Assembly: GCA_023512015.1 (NCBI GenBank)
Contig: JAIMAI010000028.1
Location: 1 to 32,388 of the forward strand
Direction of reading: 5' to 3'
Length of the DNA stretch: 32,388 nucleotides
Source: Acidothermus sp.
Lineage (GTDB): Bacteria; Actinomycetota; Actinomycetes; Acidothermales; Acidothermaceae
The notes under the pieces were generated by a model. The model was not told the origin of the DNA, searched no databases, and saw nothing but the letters and a program-made list of their open reading frames with translations. How positions within the stretch are numbered: the stretch's first letter is position 1; the number at the start of each line of letters is the position of its first letter. Positions 7,959 to 15,792 of this stretch are shown piece after piece. Position numbers and translations under genes: made by a program.

Positions 7959-7987
7959 TTGACGAAGCGATATGTGAAAATTATGGC
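7959..7987 (+). promoter_or_regulatory. Putative promoter of the DsbA-fold gene
   Basis: TTGACG (7959-7964), 17 nt, then TATGGC (7982-7987), in a locally AT-rich stretch 31 bp upstream of the ATG at 8018. The -35 matches well and the -10 is weaker. Confidence 0.4.
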
Positions 7988-8017
7988 AGCGGAGGAATCG
8001 GCAGGAAGGGAGCCGAG

Positions 8018-8752
8018 ATGCGTCTCATCGCTGCGTTCAGTGATCCGTGGTCATTCCTCGTGAGTCAGCGGGTGGATCGCTGTCAGGAATTCGCACGACA
8101 AGTGAGTTGGTGCATGGTGACCGTCGATCCGCATCGACCTCTCGGGGGGATCCCGCTCGACGAAGGGACGGCGACCGCCGTCCGCGCCCAGGCATTCGCC
8201 GGTGAAATGGTGCCCGAGCCCGGCATTCGGCGCCCGAACGGCGGACCCGCGACGGCGGCGTACGCCGAAGCGGAAATCGACGGTCTCGCCGCGCCGATGC
8301 GTCGCGCATTGTTCGAAGCGATCTGGCGGGACCACCTCACCATCGACGATCCGAACGTCCTGCGCTTGTTGGTGGCCCGCGTTTACGCCGCCCACCCGGA
8401 GGTCTTCGACCCACACCCGAGATCGGTGCTCGGTGATTGGTCCGTGCGTTTGGCTGCGCGTCGTCAAGGACTCGTGGTCTCGATGGCGGGAGGTCCGCTC
8501 AGCGACGAGGCGCATCGCAAGGTGCGACGGTGGCAGCTCGAATGGGATTCGCTGGGGCGACCAGAACTTCCGGTCCTGCTGGCCAAGGACGGGATGCTCA
8601 CGGGTGCTTCGGTGTTGGAATTCCTCGTCGAACTCTGTGCGTCGGCGTTCGTGACCTCGGAGACGGAGAATCCCGGGCGGGGAGGGGAAACGTCGGGTGT
8701 CGACTCCGAGGCGTCAGAAAGCGCTCGGGAGTCGGCTCTTGTCTCGGCTTAG
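8018..8752 (+). CDS. DsbA/FrnE-like thioredoxin-fold protein without CXXC
   Basis: A 244-residue protein beginning MRLIAAFSDPWSFLVSQRVD, which matches the first strand and helix of the DsbA/2-hydroxychromene-2-carboxylate isomerase group. The usual CPWC redox motif is replaced by DPWS at residues 9-12, so classical disulfide exchange is unlikely. The all-helical insert (PMRRALFEAIWRDHLTIDDPNVLRLL) and a late GMLTGASVLEFLVEL fit the family's C-terminal part. The ATG at 8018 has AAGGGA about 7 nt upstream; a longer reading from 7901 has no support. The last 56 bp overlap the next gene in another frame. The role is unknown. Confidence 0.78.
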   Translation: MRLIAAFSDPWSFLVSQRVDRCQEFARQVSWCMVTVDPHRPLGGIPLDEGTATAVRAQAFAGEMVPEPGIRRPNGGPATAAYAEAEIDGLAAPMRRALFEAIWRDHLTIDDPNVLRLLVARVYAAHPEVFDPHPRSVLGDWSVRLAARRQGLVVSMAGGPLSDEAHRKVRRWQLEWDSLGRPELPVLLAKDGMLTGASVLEFLVELCASAFVTSETENPGRGGETSGVDSEASESARESALVSA

Positions 8753-9200
8753 TCACCGAATCCGACCTCTCGTCGTGCTCGCCGCCACCGGGATGGCGAG
8801 CATCGTGGCAGGCGGACTCGTTACCGCGGCATCGGCCGCCCACCCCACCGAACATGCGTCGTGGGCGGCCGGCTATCTCGTCCTCGTCGGAGGCGTGGCG
8901 ACCCTCGGCATCGCAGCCGGACTACATGGCATTCGCGGAGCGGGAGACGCCCCGCTTCATGCGACTCTGCTCGCGGTGTGGCAGGCTGCGAATATCCTCG
9001 TGCTCTGCGGAGTTCTGCTGGATTCTTCCGCCGCCGTGCTCGGTGGAGGAATCCTGCTTTTCGCCGTACTGGTCGCTGCAGCGGTTCTCAGTCGGGCGGG
9101 TCGGCGGTCGAGGCCTTTCACGGCGGCTTTCTTCGTTCTGCTGGCCGTCTTGGCGGGGAGTGTTCCGGTGGGGATTTTCCTCGCGCTCTTTCGTGCCTGA
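8697..9200 (+). CDS. Five-helix membrane protein, function unknown
   Basis: A 167-residue protein with a basic N-terminus and five predicted membrane helices, around residues 24-48, 56-80, 88-111, 112-134 and 142-165. The GTG at 8697 is preceded by GGAGGGG and lies inside the end of the DsbA-fold gene, suggesting coupling. I recognise no family. Its 3' end converges on the hemerythrin-DUF2249 gene with a 26-bp gap. Confidence 0.7.
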   Translation: MSTPRRQKALGSRLLSRLSHRIRPLVVLAATGMASIVAGGLVTAASAAHPTEHASWAAGYLVLVGGVATLGIAAGLHGIRGAGDAPLHATLLAVWQAANILVLCGVLLDSSAAVLGGGILLFAVLVAAAVLSRAGRRSRPFTAAFFVLLAVLAGSVPVGIFLALFRA

Positions 9201-9226
9201 GGGCAATACCGCTCTGTTCTTTGGGC

Positions 9227-9973
9227 TTATACCCTTGCCGTAGCCGGTGTCTCCGCTGCCTTCGTGATGCGCACCTGCCACTCCGGCGGACCGCTGCGTT
9301 GCGGGGACCACGCCGCCGTCGGATGCTCGGCTGCGAACAAGTATTTGAGCGCCGTGGGATCGTGGTCCGCGAGCAGCAGCAGACTCCTCCCCGGGGCGAG
9401 CGCCTCGAACGCTTGGGTCACTACCGTCGCACATCCCGCGGTGCCGGCGGTTCGCACGTCGACGACGAGATCGTGGTCCGACGATGCCCCGTTGTTCGAA
9501 CCGACGAGTTGTTCCTCGAAGGCCCCGTGAAGGGCTCGCACCACTCCTTCGAGATCGACACCTGCGGACTCCAGGCCGGGCAGCAGGAGTTCGTTTTCCT
9601 TGTACAGGTGGGCCGTGAACAAATTCAGGAATTCGAGCGCGGCTCGGGTCGCAGTGGTCGCGTCGGCGGCGAGTTTCGTGGCAAGGCCGAGCAGCGTTTG
9701 GTGTTCGGCGCTCATCGCGCTTACCAGGAGTCGCAGTTCCGGGATGCCGGAGGCTACCCGGTAGAGTGTCTCTTCCTCCGCCAGAGCGTGCGGGACGATT
9801 TCTCGCTCGACGACGCGGCGTACGTCAGCTACGCGCAGGAAGCGTTCCTCCTCCGATGCGGTGAAGGTCTCCTCCCATAGTTTCTCCACCGCTTCAGCCA
9901 GGGCTCGATGCAGATGTTCGTGATGGTCGACGATCGCCGACCGTGGGTTGGATCGTGGGGGGCTGGATGACAT
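9227..9973 (-). CDS. Hemerythrin-DUF2249 two-domain protein
   Basis: A 248-residue soluble protein. Residues about 12-150 form a hemerythrin-like bundle with ligand candidates in DHHEHLHRAL, IVPHALAEEETLY, AEHQTLLGL and FTAHLYKENELLLP. Residues about 165-245 are a DUF2249 domain, whose core is VVTQAFEALAPGRSLLLLADHDPTALKYLF, ending in PEWQVRITK. By family knowledge, this pair is frequent in genomes with nitrate and NO metabolism and suggests O2/NO binding coupled to an effector domain. The ATG at 9973 is chosen with AAAGG 8 nt upstream. It lies downstream of narK on the same strand but has its own promoter. Confidence 0.88.
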   Translation of the reverse strand: MSSSPPRSNPRSAIVDHHEHLHRALAEAVEKLWEETFTASEEERFLRVADVRRVVEREIVPHALAEEETLYRVASGIPELRLLVSAMSAEHQTLLGLATKLAADATTATRAALEFLNLFTAHLYKENELLLPGLESAGVDLEGVVRALHGAFEEQLVGSNNGASSDHDLVVDVRTAGTAGCATVVTQAFEALAPGRSLLLLADHDPTALKYLFAAEHPTAAWSPQRSGPPEWQVRITKAAETPATARV

Positions 9974-10010
9974 GATCAATACCTTTCACCGTGACGGTCT
10001 GCCGGCGACA

Positions 10011-10039
10011 AATTTACCCTATAGCATTCGTCAAAACAA
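10011..10039 (-). promoter_or_regulatory. Putative promoter of the hemerythrin-DUF2249 gene
   Basis: Read on the minus strand, TTGTTT (10034-10039), 17 nt, then TAAATT (10011-10016). This gives a leader of about 30 nt before the ATG at 9973 and lies in an AT-rich island between narK and this gene. Confidence 0.5.
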
Positions 10040-10063
10040 GGCAGGTGGCAACCGTGTCGGACG

Positions 10064-11281
10064 TCACGACGTCGAATGACCGAGTCGCCAGGCGGTGAAC
10101 ACCAGAGCTGCCAAGGCCACGTCGGAGAGGAGCATCAGCCCGATCGCGTACGATCCGGTGACTTCGTAGATGGCACCCATGACGATCGGAGGGAGAAATC
10201 CCCCCAGGCCACCAGCCGTCCCGATGACCCCCGTCATCGAGCCGACCCGGCCTGCAGGTCCCCGCTGACCTACCAAGGCGAAGATCACCCCGTTCCCTAT
10301 GCCCAGAGCGGCGCCGATGCTGAGCATCGCCACGGTGAGCAGGGGCATGACGGGGGTGAAAGCTGCTGTGACGGCGCCCAGCGCGACGACGCCGAGCACG
10401 ATCTGGAGGACGCGGGCGCCGTCCAGGCGGTCGGCGAGCCATCCTCCGATTGGTCGCGCCAGGGTAGCGAGGACGACGAATCCGGCGGTTCTGGTGGCGG
10501 CGTCCGTGACGGTGAGGTGATATGCGGTCTTGAGGTAGGCCGGCAGGTAGACGCCGAAGGCTACGAAACCGCCGAAGGTGACGGCATACAGCAGGGCCAG
10601 GTCGCGGGTGATACGAAGACGGAGCGCGGAGCGGAAGCGGCTCATGAACGACTCACCAGACGGCGCTCCTTGCGGCGCGTCCCGCCCGAGGACGATGAAA
10701 GCCAGCGCCACCGCGAGGAGAAATGCTGCGACGACGAGGTAGGGAGCCCTGGCCCCCCACGCCGAATACAGCCGCGGAGAAAAGAATCCCGATACTGCGG
10801 TGCCGATGTTGCCCATTCCGTAGATTCCGAGCGCGAACCCTTGGCGCTCGGGAGGAAACCACGCCGAGACGAAGGGCACGCCGATGGCAAAGGTGGCGCC
10901 GGCCAGGCCGAGGAGGAAACCGCCGACCAACAGGGCGGGGAACGATTGCGCGACCGCCAGGAAGAGGACGGGGACCAGGCAGACCAGGCTCACGGCGGCG
11001 AACATCCTTCGTCCGCCGTAGCGGTCGGTGAGGACGCCGAGAGGTATCCGCCCGAGCGAGCCGACTATCACCGGCACCGCGACCAGGATCGACAGCGACA
11101 AGGAGGAAAGGCCGAGCAGGTCCTTGTACTTCGGTGCGAGCGGGGAGAGCAGAGACCACGCCCAGAAGTTGACGGCGAATCCCACCGTCGCGAGCGCGAG
11201 GGCGGTCCGACGTCCGCGTGTGCTACTCGGCTCGGGACGAGCGGGGGTACGCGTACGGCTGCGAATCGTCGAGGTCGACAC
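10064..11281 (-). CDS. narK: Nitrate/nitrite MFS transporter NarK
   Basis: A 405-residue major-facilitator protein with 12 predicted helices. WSLLSPLAPKYKDLLGLS after helix 1, GRIPLGVLTDRYGGRRMF (the MFS motif A loop, around residues 75-92), the glycine-rich helix AGATFAIGVPFVSAWFPPERQGFALGIYGMGNIGTA and the later GNGVIFALVGQ, GSMTGVIGTAGGLGGFLPP are nitrate-signature-like stretches of NarK/NarU/NasA permeases. The start is placed at the GTG at 11281, with AAAGGA about 6 nt upstream; an ATG at 11308 sits directly against a purine run, too close for it. It diverges from a hemerythrin gene. Likely role: nitrate uptake and/or nitrite export for NarGHI. Confidence 0.93.
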   Translation of the reverse strand: MSTSTIRSRTRTPARPEPSSTRGRRTALALATVGFAVNFWAWSLLSPLAPKYKDLLGLSSLSLSILVAVPVIVGSLGRIPLGVLTDRYGGRRMFAAVSLVCLVPVLFLAVAQSFPALLVGGFLLGLAGATFAIGVPFVSAWFPPERQGFALGIYGMGNIGTAVSGFFSPRLYSAWGARAPYLVVAAFLLAVALAFIVLGRDAPQGAPSGESFMSRFRSALRLRITRDLALLYAVTFGGFVAFGVYLPAYLKTAYHLTVTDAATRTAGFVVLATLARPIGGWLADRLDGARVLQIVLGVVALGAVTAAFTPVMPLLTVAMLSIGAALGIGNGVIFALVGQRGPAGRVGSMTGVIGTAGGLGGFLPPIVMGAIYEVTGSYAIGLMLLSDVALAALVFTAWRLGHSTS

Positions 11282-11350
11282 CGTGTGTCCTTTCCCGTCG
11301 AGGGGCATCTCCTTTCGCCCGAGTGTGCGAGATCGCACCGGCATCCGCCA

Positions 11351-11364
11351 GGGACCTTTGGCTC
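11351..11364. promoter_or_regulatory. DevR/DosR-box-like site, narK/hemerythrin intergenic
   Basis: GGGACCTTTGGCTC fits the known DosR core pattern GGGACTTTnGnCCC at 10 of its 12 constrained positions. It lies in the divergent region between narK (start 11281) and the hemerythrin gene (start 11446). A DevR orthologue is encoded at 31459. Assigned by pattern only. Confidence 0.45.
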
Positions 11365-11390
11365 GCCCGATCAGGACTACCGGTCGGCAA

Positions 11391-11419
11391 TGGACAGCCA
11401 ACCTTGCCGGATTTACACT
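11391..11419 (+). promoter_or_regulatory. Promoter of the hemerythrin/TusA-fusion operon
   Basis: TGGACA (11391-11396), 17 nt, then TACACT (11414-11419), giving a predicted transcription start near 11426 and a 20-nt leader containing AAAGGAGG. The same TACACT hexamer occurs upstream of devR at 31422. Confidence 0.55.
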
Positions 11420-11445
11420 AGTTCAGTCGTCACAAAGGAGGAGCC

Positions 11446-11937
11446 ATGACGAACCTCGCCGCCGATCTCGAGAAGGATCACCACGATATCGACCGCGACC
11501 TCGAGGCCTTCATCGATCGACCCGAGGAGGGTGGGCCGCTCACATCATTGCGGAAGGCGATGGACGATCTTCGTCGGCACATCTACCTGGAAGAGGTCTT
11601 CCTCTTCCCGCCTCTGCGGTCGGCCGGCTTCATCGGGCCGGTGCTGGTGATGCTGAAGGAGCACGGACAGATGTGGGACGTCCTGGCCCGCGTCGAGGGA
11701 CTGCTCGGTGATGGGCGTTATCCGGATGCCGCGGAGACCGTGAAGACAGAACTCTTTCCACTGCTCCAGGCGCACAACCCCAAGGAGGAACAGATCCTCT
11801 ATCCGCAGTTGGACGGCGTCCTGGGCGCGGCGGCCGCTGCCGAGTTGCGGGAGTTCCTCGCGCAGGGCGTGGTTCCCGACGGATGGACGTGTGAGCGGGC
11901 TGGCCGGTCCCAAGGCTCCACCGGGGGGATGTCGTGA
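11446..11937 (+). CDS. Hemerythrin-domain protein
   Basis: A 163-residue protein that is almost entirely one hemerythrin-like domain. Ligand candidates are His12/His13, His45 and Glu49 (HIYLEE), His73 (KEHGQMWD), and His110 with Glu114 (HNPKEEQILYP). This is the complete HHE/HxxxE set for a di-iron site. AAAGGAGG precedes the ATG with good spacing, so translation should be strong. It diverges from narK across a region with a DevR-box-like site and overlaps the membrane-TusA gene by 4 bp. Likely role: O2 or NO binding, or protection of Fe-S centres. Confidence 0.92.
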   Translation: MTNLAADLEKDHHDIDRDLEAFIDRPEEGGPLTSLRKAMDDLRRHIYLEEVFLFPPLRSAGFIGPVLVMLKEHGQMWDVLARVEGLLGDGRYPDAAETVKTELFPLLQAHNPKEEQILYPQLDGVLGAAAAAELREFLAQGVVPDGWTCERAGRSQGSTGGMS

Positions 11938-13109
11938 CGGTGGGAATTCCGTCTGAGCGGGTCCGCCGCCTGGAGGTCGTGGTCCGCGAGGAGACGCCGA
12001 TTCTCCCGAAGATAGCCTTTGTACTCATCTCGCTTGCTTCGCTGGGAGGTGCGATCTTCACCGGAACGGATCTCGGAATGCGGGGTCCCGCGCTCATCCT
12101 CCGATGGCTCACGCTGTGGAGCATCGCGCTCAGCGGCGGATTTCTCGTCTGGCGCGGCTGGTACACGAAATCGACCGAATCCGATGCGGATCCCGAGCGG
12201 GTGCGGGCTTATAACAGGGACGCCGGCCCGCGTGCGAGGCAAGTGGCCCGTCTCATCGCACTGGTGGTGGTGTTCGGCGCGGCGGGACCATGGGTGGCCG
12301 GATACCTCGACGGTCGTCCTTTGTTGCGGTACCTGCTTTTCCTCGGCTCCTGCCTGCTCGCGCTCCTGCTTCTGTTGGACGTCGGGACCACCGTGTTGGC
12401 ACGGATGGCGGCGGGCGTCGCATTCCTCTTGCTGGCGGGGTGGGCCTATGCGGATGCGGGTGTGGGCGTCGCCGGTCTTCTTCGCATGGTGCACTTCAGT
12501 GCTTTCAGCCTCTGGGTGGGTGGTGCTTTGTGGAACATCGCGGTGGCCATGCCGACCGGTCGAATTCATGCCTCGATCGATGCGGTGCTCGCCCAGGCGC
12601 ACCAACTCGACAGGTTTCGCTTGGTGGTACGTTTCGTACTCCCGTCCATCATCCTCACCGGAATCGCCATGGCAAGCGCCTACCGCGGGCGGCCGCTCGG
12701 ATGGTGGGAGCGATTCCCCGGCGCTCTCATCCCGGCGAAGGTTGCCATCATCCTTGCATTGGTGACCGTCTTCATCCTTTGTCCGCTGTTTCGCCAGTGC
12801 TCACCGGTGAAGGGAGTCTGTGACGTCCGCGACCTCGACGATGCCTCTGGGAAGGGGATTTCCCCGCACGATCCGCCTCTCGTTACGGTGGACAACCGAC
12901 ATGTTCCCTGTGCGATGGGCCTCATCAGAGCAGACGAAACAATGCGCAGCCTGCCGTCGGGCGCGAAGCTGGAAATCAAGAGCAAAGACGTGTACGCACC
13001 GATGGAAGTCAAACTCTGGGCGGAGCGCAGCGGCTACCCCCTGCTGCTTCAAGAACGACGCGGTGTCTGGCTGGCTCGCTACCACCGGTTCGTACTCCGG
13101 AGACCGTAA
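11934..13109 (+). CDS. Multi-helix membrane protein with C-terminal TusA domain
   Basis: A 391-residue protein. The N-terminal about 290 residues hold eight or so membrane helices, including LLRMVHFSAFSLWVGGALWN, similar to the HxxxxxxWVGG helix of CopD/DUF2269-like proteins. The C-terminal about 75 residues match TusA/SirA: DNRHVPCAMGLIRADETMRS with Cys326 at the TusA cysteine position, LPSGAKLEIKSKD, then EVKLWAERSGYPLLLQE. The cysteine reads PCAMG rather than the usual CPxP. The cytoplasmic loop before TusA holds Cys residues (LCPLFRQCSPVKGVCD) that could form a relay or metal site. The GTG at 11934 overlaps the hemerythrin stop (GTGA). Inference: membrane-tethered sulfur transfer or a redox sensor linked to hemerythrin. 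Confidence 0.85.
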   Translation: MTVGIPSERVRRLEVVVREETPILPKIAFVLISLASLGGAIFTGTDLGMRGPALILRWLTLWSIALSGGFLVWRGWYTKSTESDADPERVRAYNRDAGPRARQVARLIALVVVFGAAGPWVAGYLDGRPLLRYLLFLGSCLLALLLLLDVGTTVLARMAAGVAFLLLAGWAYADAGVGVAGLLRMVHFSAFSLWVGGALWNIAVAMPTGRIHASIDAVLAQAHQLDRFRLVVRFVLPSIILTGIAMASAYRGRPLGWWERFPGALIPAKVAIILALVTVFILCPLFRQCSPVKGVCDVRDLDDASGKGISPHDPPLVTVDNRHVPCAMGLIRADETMRSLPSGAKLEIKSKDVYAPMEVKLWAERSGYPLLLQERRGVWLARYHRFVLRRP

Positions 13110-13448
13110 TCAGGGGTGAATTGCCACGGCGACGGTGAGGAGCAGGGTAGCGTCCGTCAAGGCATCGACCCGATGCCGCTTCGCCGGCACGAAGAGTAGA
13201 TCGCCGTCGATGGCCTCCCAGGAATCCGGCTCGGCCGTGAGACGAATACGACCGGACAGCACGTGTAGAGTCGCCTCACCCGGACTTCCGTGGTCGGCGA
13301 GGGCCGTGCCGCTTCGAAGGGCCACCAGAGTCTGGCGAAGGCCATGTTCGTGGCCTCCATATACGGTCTCGGCGGCTCTTCCCGCCGAAGTTTGCCGCGC
13401 TTTCTCCAGTAGTTCACGTCCTTTCGCGACCAATGAGAGCTTCTGCAT
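13110..13448 (-). CDS. Small cupin-domain protein
   Basis: A 112-residue single-domain cupin. An N-terminal helix is followed by a beta-barrel pattern: RQTLVALRSGTALADHGSPGEATLHVLSGRIRLTAE (first cupin motif with His, Gly and Glu positions), then DGDLLFVPAKRHRVDALTDATLLLTVA (second motif). Proteins of this size usually bind a metal or small ligand. The ATG at 13448 has GGAGG 4 nt upstream; a longer frame from 13517 would read through the divergent promoter region. Its stop abuts the stop of the membrane-TusA gene with no gap. It diverges from the AhpD-like gene. Confidence 0.85.
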   Translation of the reverse strand: MQKLSLVAKGRELLEKARQTSAGRAAETVYGGHEHGLRQTLVALRSGTALADHGSPGEATLHVLSGRIRLTAEPDSWEAIDGDLLFVPAKRHRVDALTDATLLLTVAVAIHP

Positions 13449-13473
13449 CCTTTCCTCCCGCGTTGATGACCGA

Positions 13474-13486
13474 TACGATAATCGTA
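13474..13486. promoter_or_regulatory. Perfect palindrome TACGAT-A-ATCGTA, candidate operator
   Basis: TACGATAATCGTA consists of perfect 6-bp arms around one base. It sits in the 92-bp divergent region between the cupin (start 13448) and AhpD-like (start 13541) genes and could overlap a -10 element on either strand. Confidence 0.5.
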
Positions 13487-13516
13487 GGCGTCCGATCCTC
13501 GTCAGCCTTGTCGACA

Positions 13517-13530
13517 CGTTGACATCAACG
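13517..13530. promoter_or_regulatory. Inverted repeat CGTTGA-CA-TCAACG, candidate operator
   Basis: Perfect 6-bp arms with a 2-nt spacer lie just upstream of the AhpD-like gene's ribosome binding region. A related GTTG-n-CAAC arrangement occurs twice at the narG promoter (26712-26720 and 26740-26750). Confidence 0.45.
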
Positions 13531-13540
13531 AGAGCAGGTG

Positions 13541-13882
13541 ATGATGGTCATGGCCCATGAGGTCTACCCCGTGGCAACGCGTGAGATGAGCGAACGCCGA
13601 CGCGCTCTGGCTCCGGAGATTCACGACGCCTTCACCAACTTCAGCGCGGCTGTCTTCCGGGCGGGTGCACTCCCTGAAGTCACGAAACAGCTCATCGCCG
13701 TTGCCGTTGCGCACACCACCCAATGTCCGTACTGCATCCGTGGACACACCCAACTGGCACGCGCCAAAGGAGCCACGGATGAACAAATCATGGAGGCGAT
13801 TTGGGTGGCGGCCGAAATGCGGGCGGGAGGCGCTTACGCACATGCGGCGGTTGCGCTCGATGCCTTGAGCGAGCAGGGTTGA
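13541..13882 (+). CDS. AhpD-like carboxymuconolactone decarboxylase-family protein
   Basis: A protein of about 113 residues with the CMD/AhpD domain: LPEVTKQLIAVAVAHTTQCPYCIRGHTQLARAKGATDEQIMEA. The CPYCIRGH motif is the CxxCxxxH redox centre of alkylhydroperoxidase AhpD, suggesting peroxidase-type activity in reactive oxygen or nitrogen defence. Four closely spaced in-frame starts exist (GTG 13538, ATG 13541, 13544, 13550) and the sequence does not decide between them. It diverges from the cupin gene. Its stop is 5 bp from the stop of the convergent DUF59 gene. Confidence 0.88.
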   Translation: MMVMAHEVYPVATREMSERRRALAPEIHDAFTNFSAAVFRAGALPEVTKQLIAVAVAHTTQCPYCIRGHTQLARAKGATDEQIMEAIWVAAEMRAGGAYAHAAVALDALSEQG

Positions 13883-13887
13883 GTGTC

Positions 13888-14223
13888 CTACCGGCGCCAA
13901 CCGAGAAGTCGTTTTGCTTCGTCGCTCATGTCCCGGTCGGGATCCCACGGCGGTGACCAGACGATTTCGACGTCGATATCGCGGACGCCGGGTAGTTGCG
14001 CGATGGTTCCGTAGATTTGTTCGCTGATGTAGGGGCCGAGCGGGCATGCCGGTGTCGTGAGGGTCGTCGCCACCCGCACCGTACCGTCCGACTGGACCTC
14101 GATACCGCGGAGCAGACCGAGGTCCACGATGTTGATACCGACTTCCGGATCGATCACGTCTCGCAGCAACTCACGTACCTTGCTCTCGTCCGGAGGTCCT
14201 TCGAGGAGGGCCGTCACATCCAT
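13888..14223 (-). CDS. DUF59/MIP18 (SufT/PaaD-like) Fe-S assembly factor
   Basis: A 111-residue protein with the DUF59 pattern: KVRELLRDVIDPEVGINIVDLGLLRGIEV, then VRVATTLTTPACPLGPYISEQI with the conserved Cys60. DUF59 proteins such as SufT and CIA2 help mature Fe-S proteins, and PaaD is a relative. The ATG at 14223 has AAGGAG 7 nt upstream. It is the last gene of the regulator-NnrS-ferredoxin run, 43 bp after fdxA. With several Fe-S enzymes encoded nearby, a role in building or repairing clusters under NO stress is plausible (inference). Confidence 0.85.
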   Translation of the reverse strand: MDVTALLEGPPDESKVRELLRDVIDPEVGINIVDLGLLRGIEVQSDGTVRVATTLTTPACPLGPYISEQIYGTIAQLPGVRDIDVEIVWSPPWDPDRDMSDEAKRLLGWRR

Positions 14224-14266
14224 CGATAAGCTCCTTCGAATGCGTTGAAATTCGTTGGGGTGCAGG

Positions 14267-14623
14267 TCATTCGTCGGGCGTGGCCGCCCGCTTCGGCAGT
14301 GATGCGACGAGGGGGGTATCCACTCCAAGAGGACCGACCTTGCTGGCGCCTCCGGGGGAGCCGAGGGGCGCTTCCCTGCCCGGCAGCGTCTCCGCGAAGA
14401 AAGCAGCGTTGTCGGCCCGGTACTGTGACCACTGCTCGGGAAGGTCATCTTCGTAGTAGATTGCTTCGACCGGGCAGACCGGTTCGCATGCGCCGCAGTC
14501 CACACATTCGTCGGGGTGGATGTAAAGAGATCGCGCCCCTTCGTAGATGCAATCGACCGGGCATTCCTCGACGCACGCGCGGTCCATCACGTCCACACAG
14601 GGTTCTGCGATGACGTACGTCAT
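14267..14623 (-). CDS. fdxA: 7Fe ferredoxin, FdxA type
   Basis: A 118-residue ferredoxin. MTYVIAEPCVDVMDRACVEECPVDCIYEG holds the [3Fe-4S]-type cysteine set with the typical central replacement, and CVDCGACEPVCPVEAIYYEDDLP is a [4Fe-4S] motif, followed by the usual C-terminal extension (QWSQYRADNAAFF, LGSPGGASKVG). GAGGAGG lies 7 nt upstream of the ATG at 14623. The start overlaps the NnrS-like stop (ATGA). In mycobacteria fdxA belongs to the DosR regulon, which agrees with devRS in this window. It could donate electrons in low-oxygen metabolism; the partner is not known. Confidence 0.93.
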   Translation of the reverse strand: MTYVIAEPCVDVMDRACVEECPVDCIYEGARSLYIHPDECVDCGACEPVCPVEAIYYEDDLPEQWSQYRADNAAFFAETLPGREAPLGSPGGASKVGPLGVDTPLVASLPKRAATPDE

Positions 14624-15792
14624 AGCCGAGCCTCCTCTCTTCCGCTGCGTGACGACGTCACAGTCGCGCCTTGCAAGTGACGGGTCGCGGAGCGACCGCT
14701 TCGTATGGCCACCACGGTCGCGACGATGAAGCCGAGCAGAGCGACCTCGTTCAGCACTCCGCCGAGCTGCCAAGAGGCACGATTCCCGAACCCATCTCCG
14801 CCGACGACCCGCAGCACCAACGACGCGTGGAGCAGCAGGACGTGCCCGTAGAAGTAGCGTCGATACGGCACCTCCACGCGGAATACCGCCGGCACGATGA
14901 CCGGGGCGTGAGCGAAGACCATGCCGATCACGAACCCGAGAAAGACGGCGTGCAGCATGGCGTCGAAAGCTCGGCCGTCGGTCAGAGTTCCGAAGCGGAG
15001 CCACAACGCACCCGCTGCAGCGAGCCAACCGTAGCCGGCGAGGAGGCAGACGGCCATGTAGCGGGTGAGCCCCACCGTTCGAATCGTCCGTCGCGTCACG
15101 TCGTAACCGAACAGCCATACGGCGAAGGCCAGCATCCCGATACCGGCAATTCGTGTACCGAGCGACGTATCGATCGTCGAGAGCACCAGACCGACCGTGA
15201 AGAGGCTCGCAGCCTCCACGAACGTGAAGCGAGCGGTCCGATCGAGTTGGGTCATGCGGGCCAGTTCGAGCCGTTCGCCGGTAATGGTGAGCACGAGAAA
15301 GCCCGCCAACCACGGGACGAGTCGACCGACGTCCCAATTCGCCGACCACAACACCGCCGCGACGATCCAGCACATCGCGCCGACGGCCATGACGGCCAGA
15401 TGCACACTGTTCTGTCGATGTGCTGCGACCCCGTAAAGACCCACCAGACCTATCCCAGCCGCGACAAAGAGAACCTTGCCGACGGGGAGAATCCCGATGA
15501 TGGTGGCGAGGGCGGCTAGTCCCGACAGGATCGGGGTGAGATATCCGAGGCGGACGTCGACGGCTGCGGCACGCTCCAGAGATATCAGGGTTCCGAGGAA
15601 TCCGAGCACCATGAGGGGGCCGTGTACCTCGGCGAAATCGGTGCGCGGCGAGGGGACGTCCAGCCCGAGCAGCAGGAGGGCAGCCCACAGCGCCGCGAGA
15701 AGGGCGACCATGCCCGCCGCTCCGATGACCAGGCGGGGACGAACACGTCGCCGACGCTGAGCGAGGAGTTCCTGCGCAGCGGCGGTACTCAT
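14620..15792 (-). CDS. NnrS-like multi-helix membrane protein
   Basis: A 390-residue protein with 12 predicted membrane helices. EVHGPLMVLGFLGTLISLERA (His57, Glu73, Arg74) is the NnrS-type first motif, and FDAMLHAVFLGFVIGMVFAHAPVIVPAV plus YGHVLLLHASLVLRV carry the later conserved histidines. NnrS is a heme- and copper-containing membrane protein tied to NO tolerance in denitrifiers. The ATG at 15792 has AAAGG 7 nt upstream and overlaps the regulator stop (ATGA); the downstream ferredoxin also overlaps by ATGA. It is therefore translationally coupled to both neighbours. Confidence 0.85.
   Translation of the reverse strand: MSTAAAQELLAQRRRRVRPRLVIGAAGMVALLAALWAALLLLGLDVPSPRTDFAEVHGPLMVLGFLGTLISLERAAAVDVRLGYLTPILSGLAALATIIGILPVGKVLFVAAGIGLVGLYGVAAHRQNSVHLAVMAVGAMCWIVAAVLWSANWDVGRLVPWLAGFLVLTITGERLELARMTQLDRTARFTFVEAASLFTVGLVLSTIDTSLGTRIAGIGMLAFAVWLFGYDVTRRTIRTVGLTRYMAVCLLAGYGWLAAAGALWLRFGTLTDGRAFDAMLHAVFLGFVIGMVFAHAPVIVPAVFRVEVPYRRYFYGHVLLLHASLVLRVVGGDGFGNRASWQLGGVLNEVALLGFIVATVVAIRSGRSATRHLQGATVTSSRSGREEARL

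Noticed and set aside
10076-11449. A 457-residue plus-strand frame antisense to narK
   Set aside because: Highly charged, repetitive composition with no domain; narK on the other strand is unmistakable.
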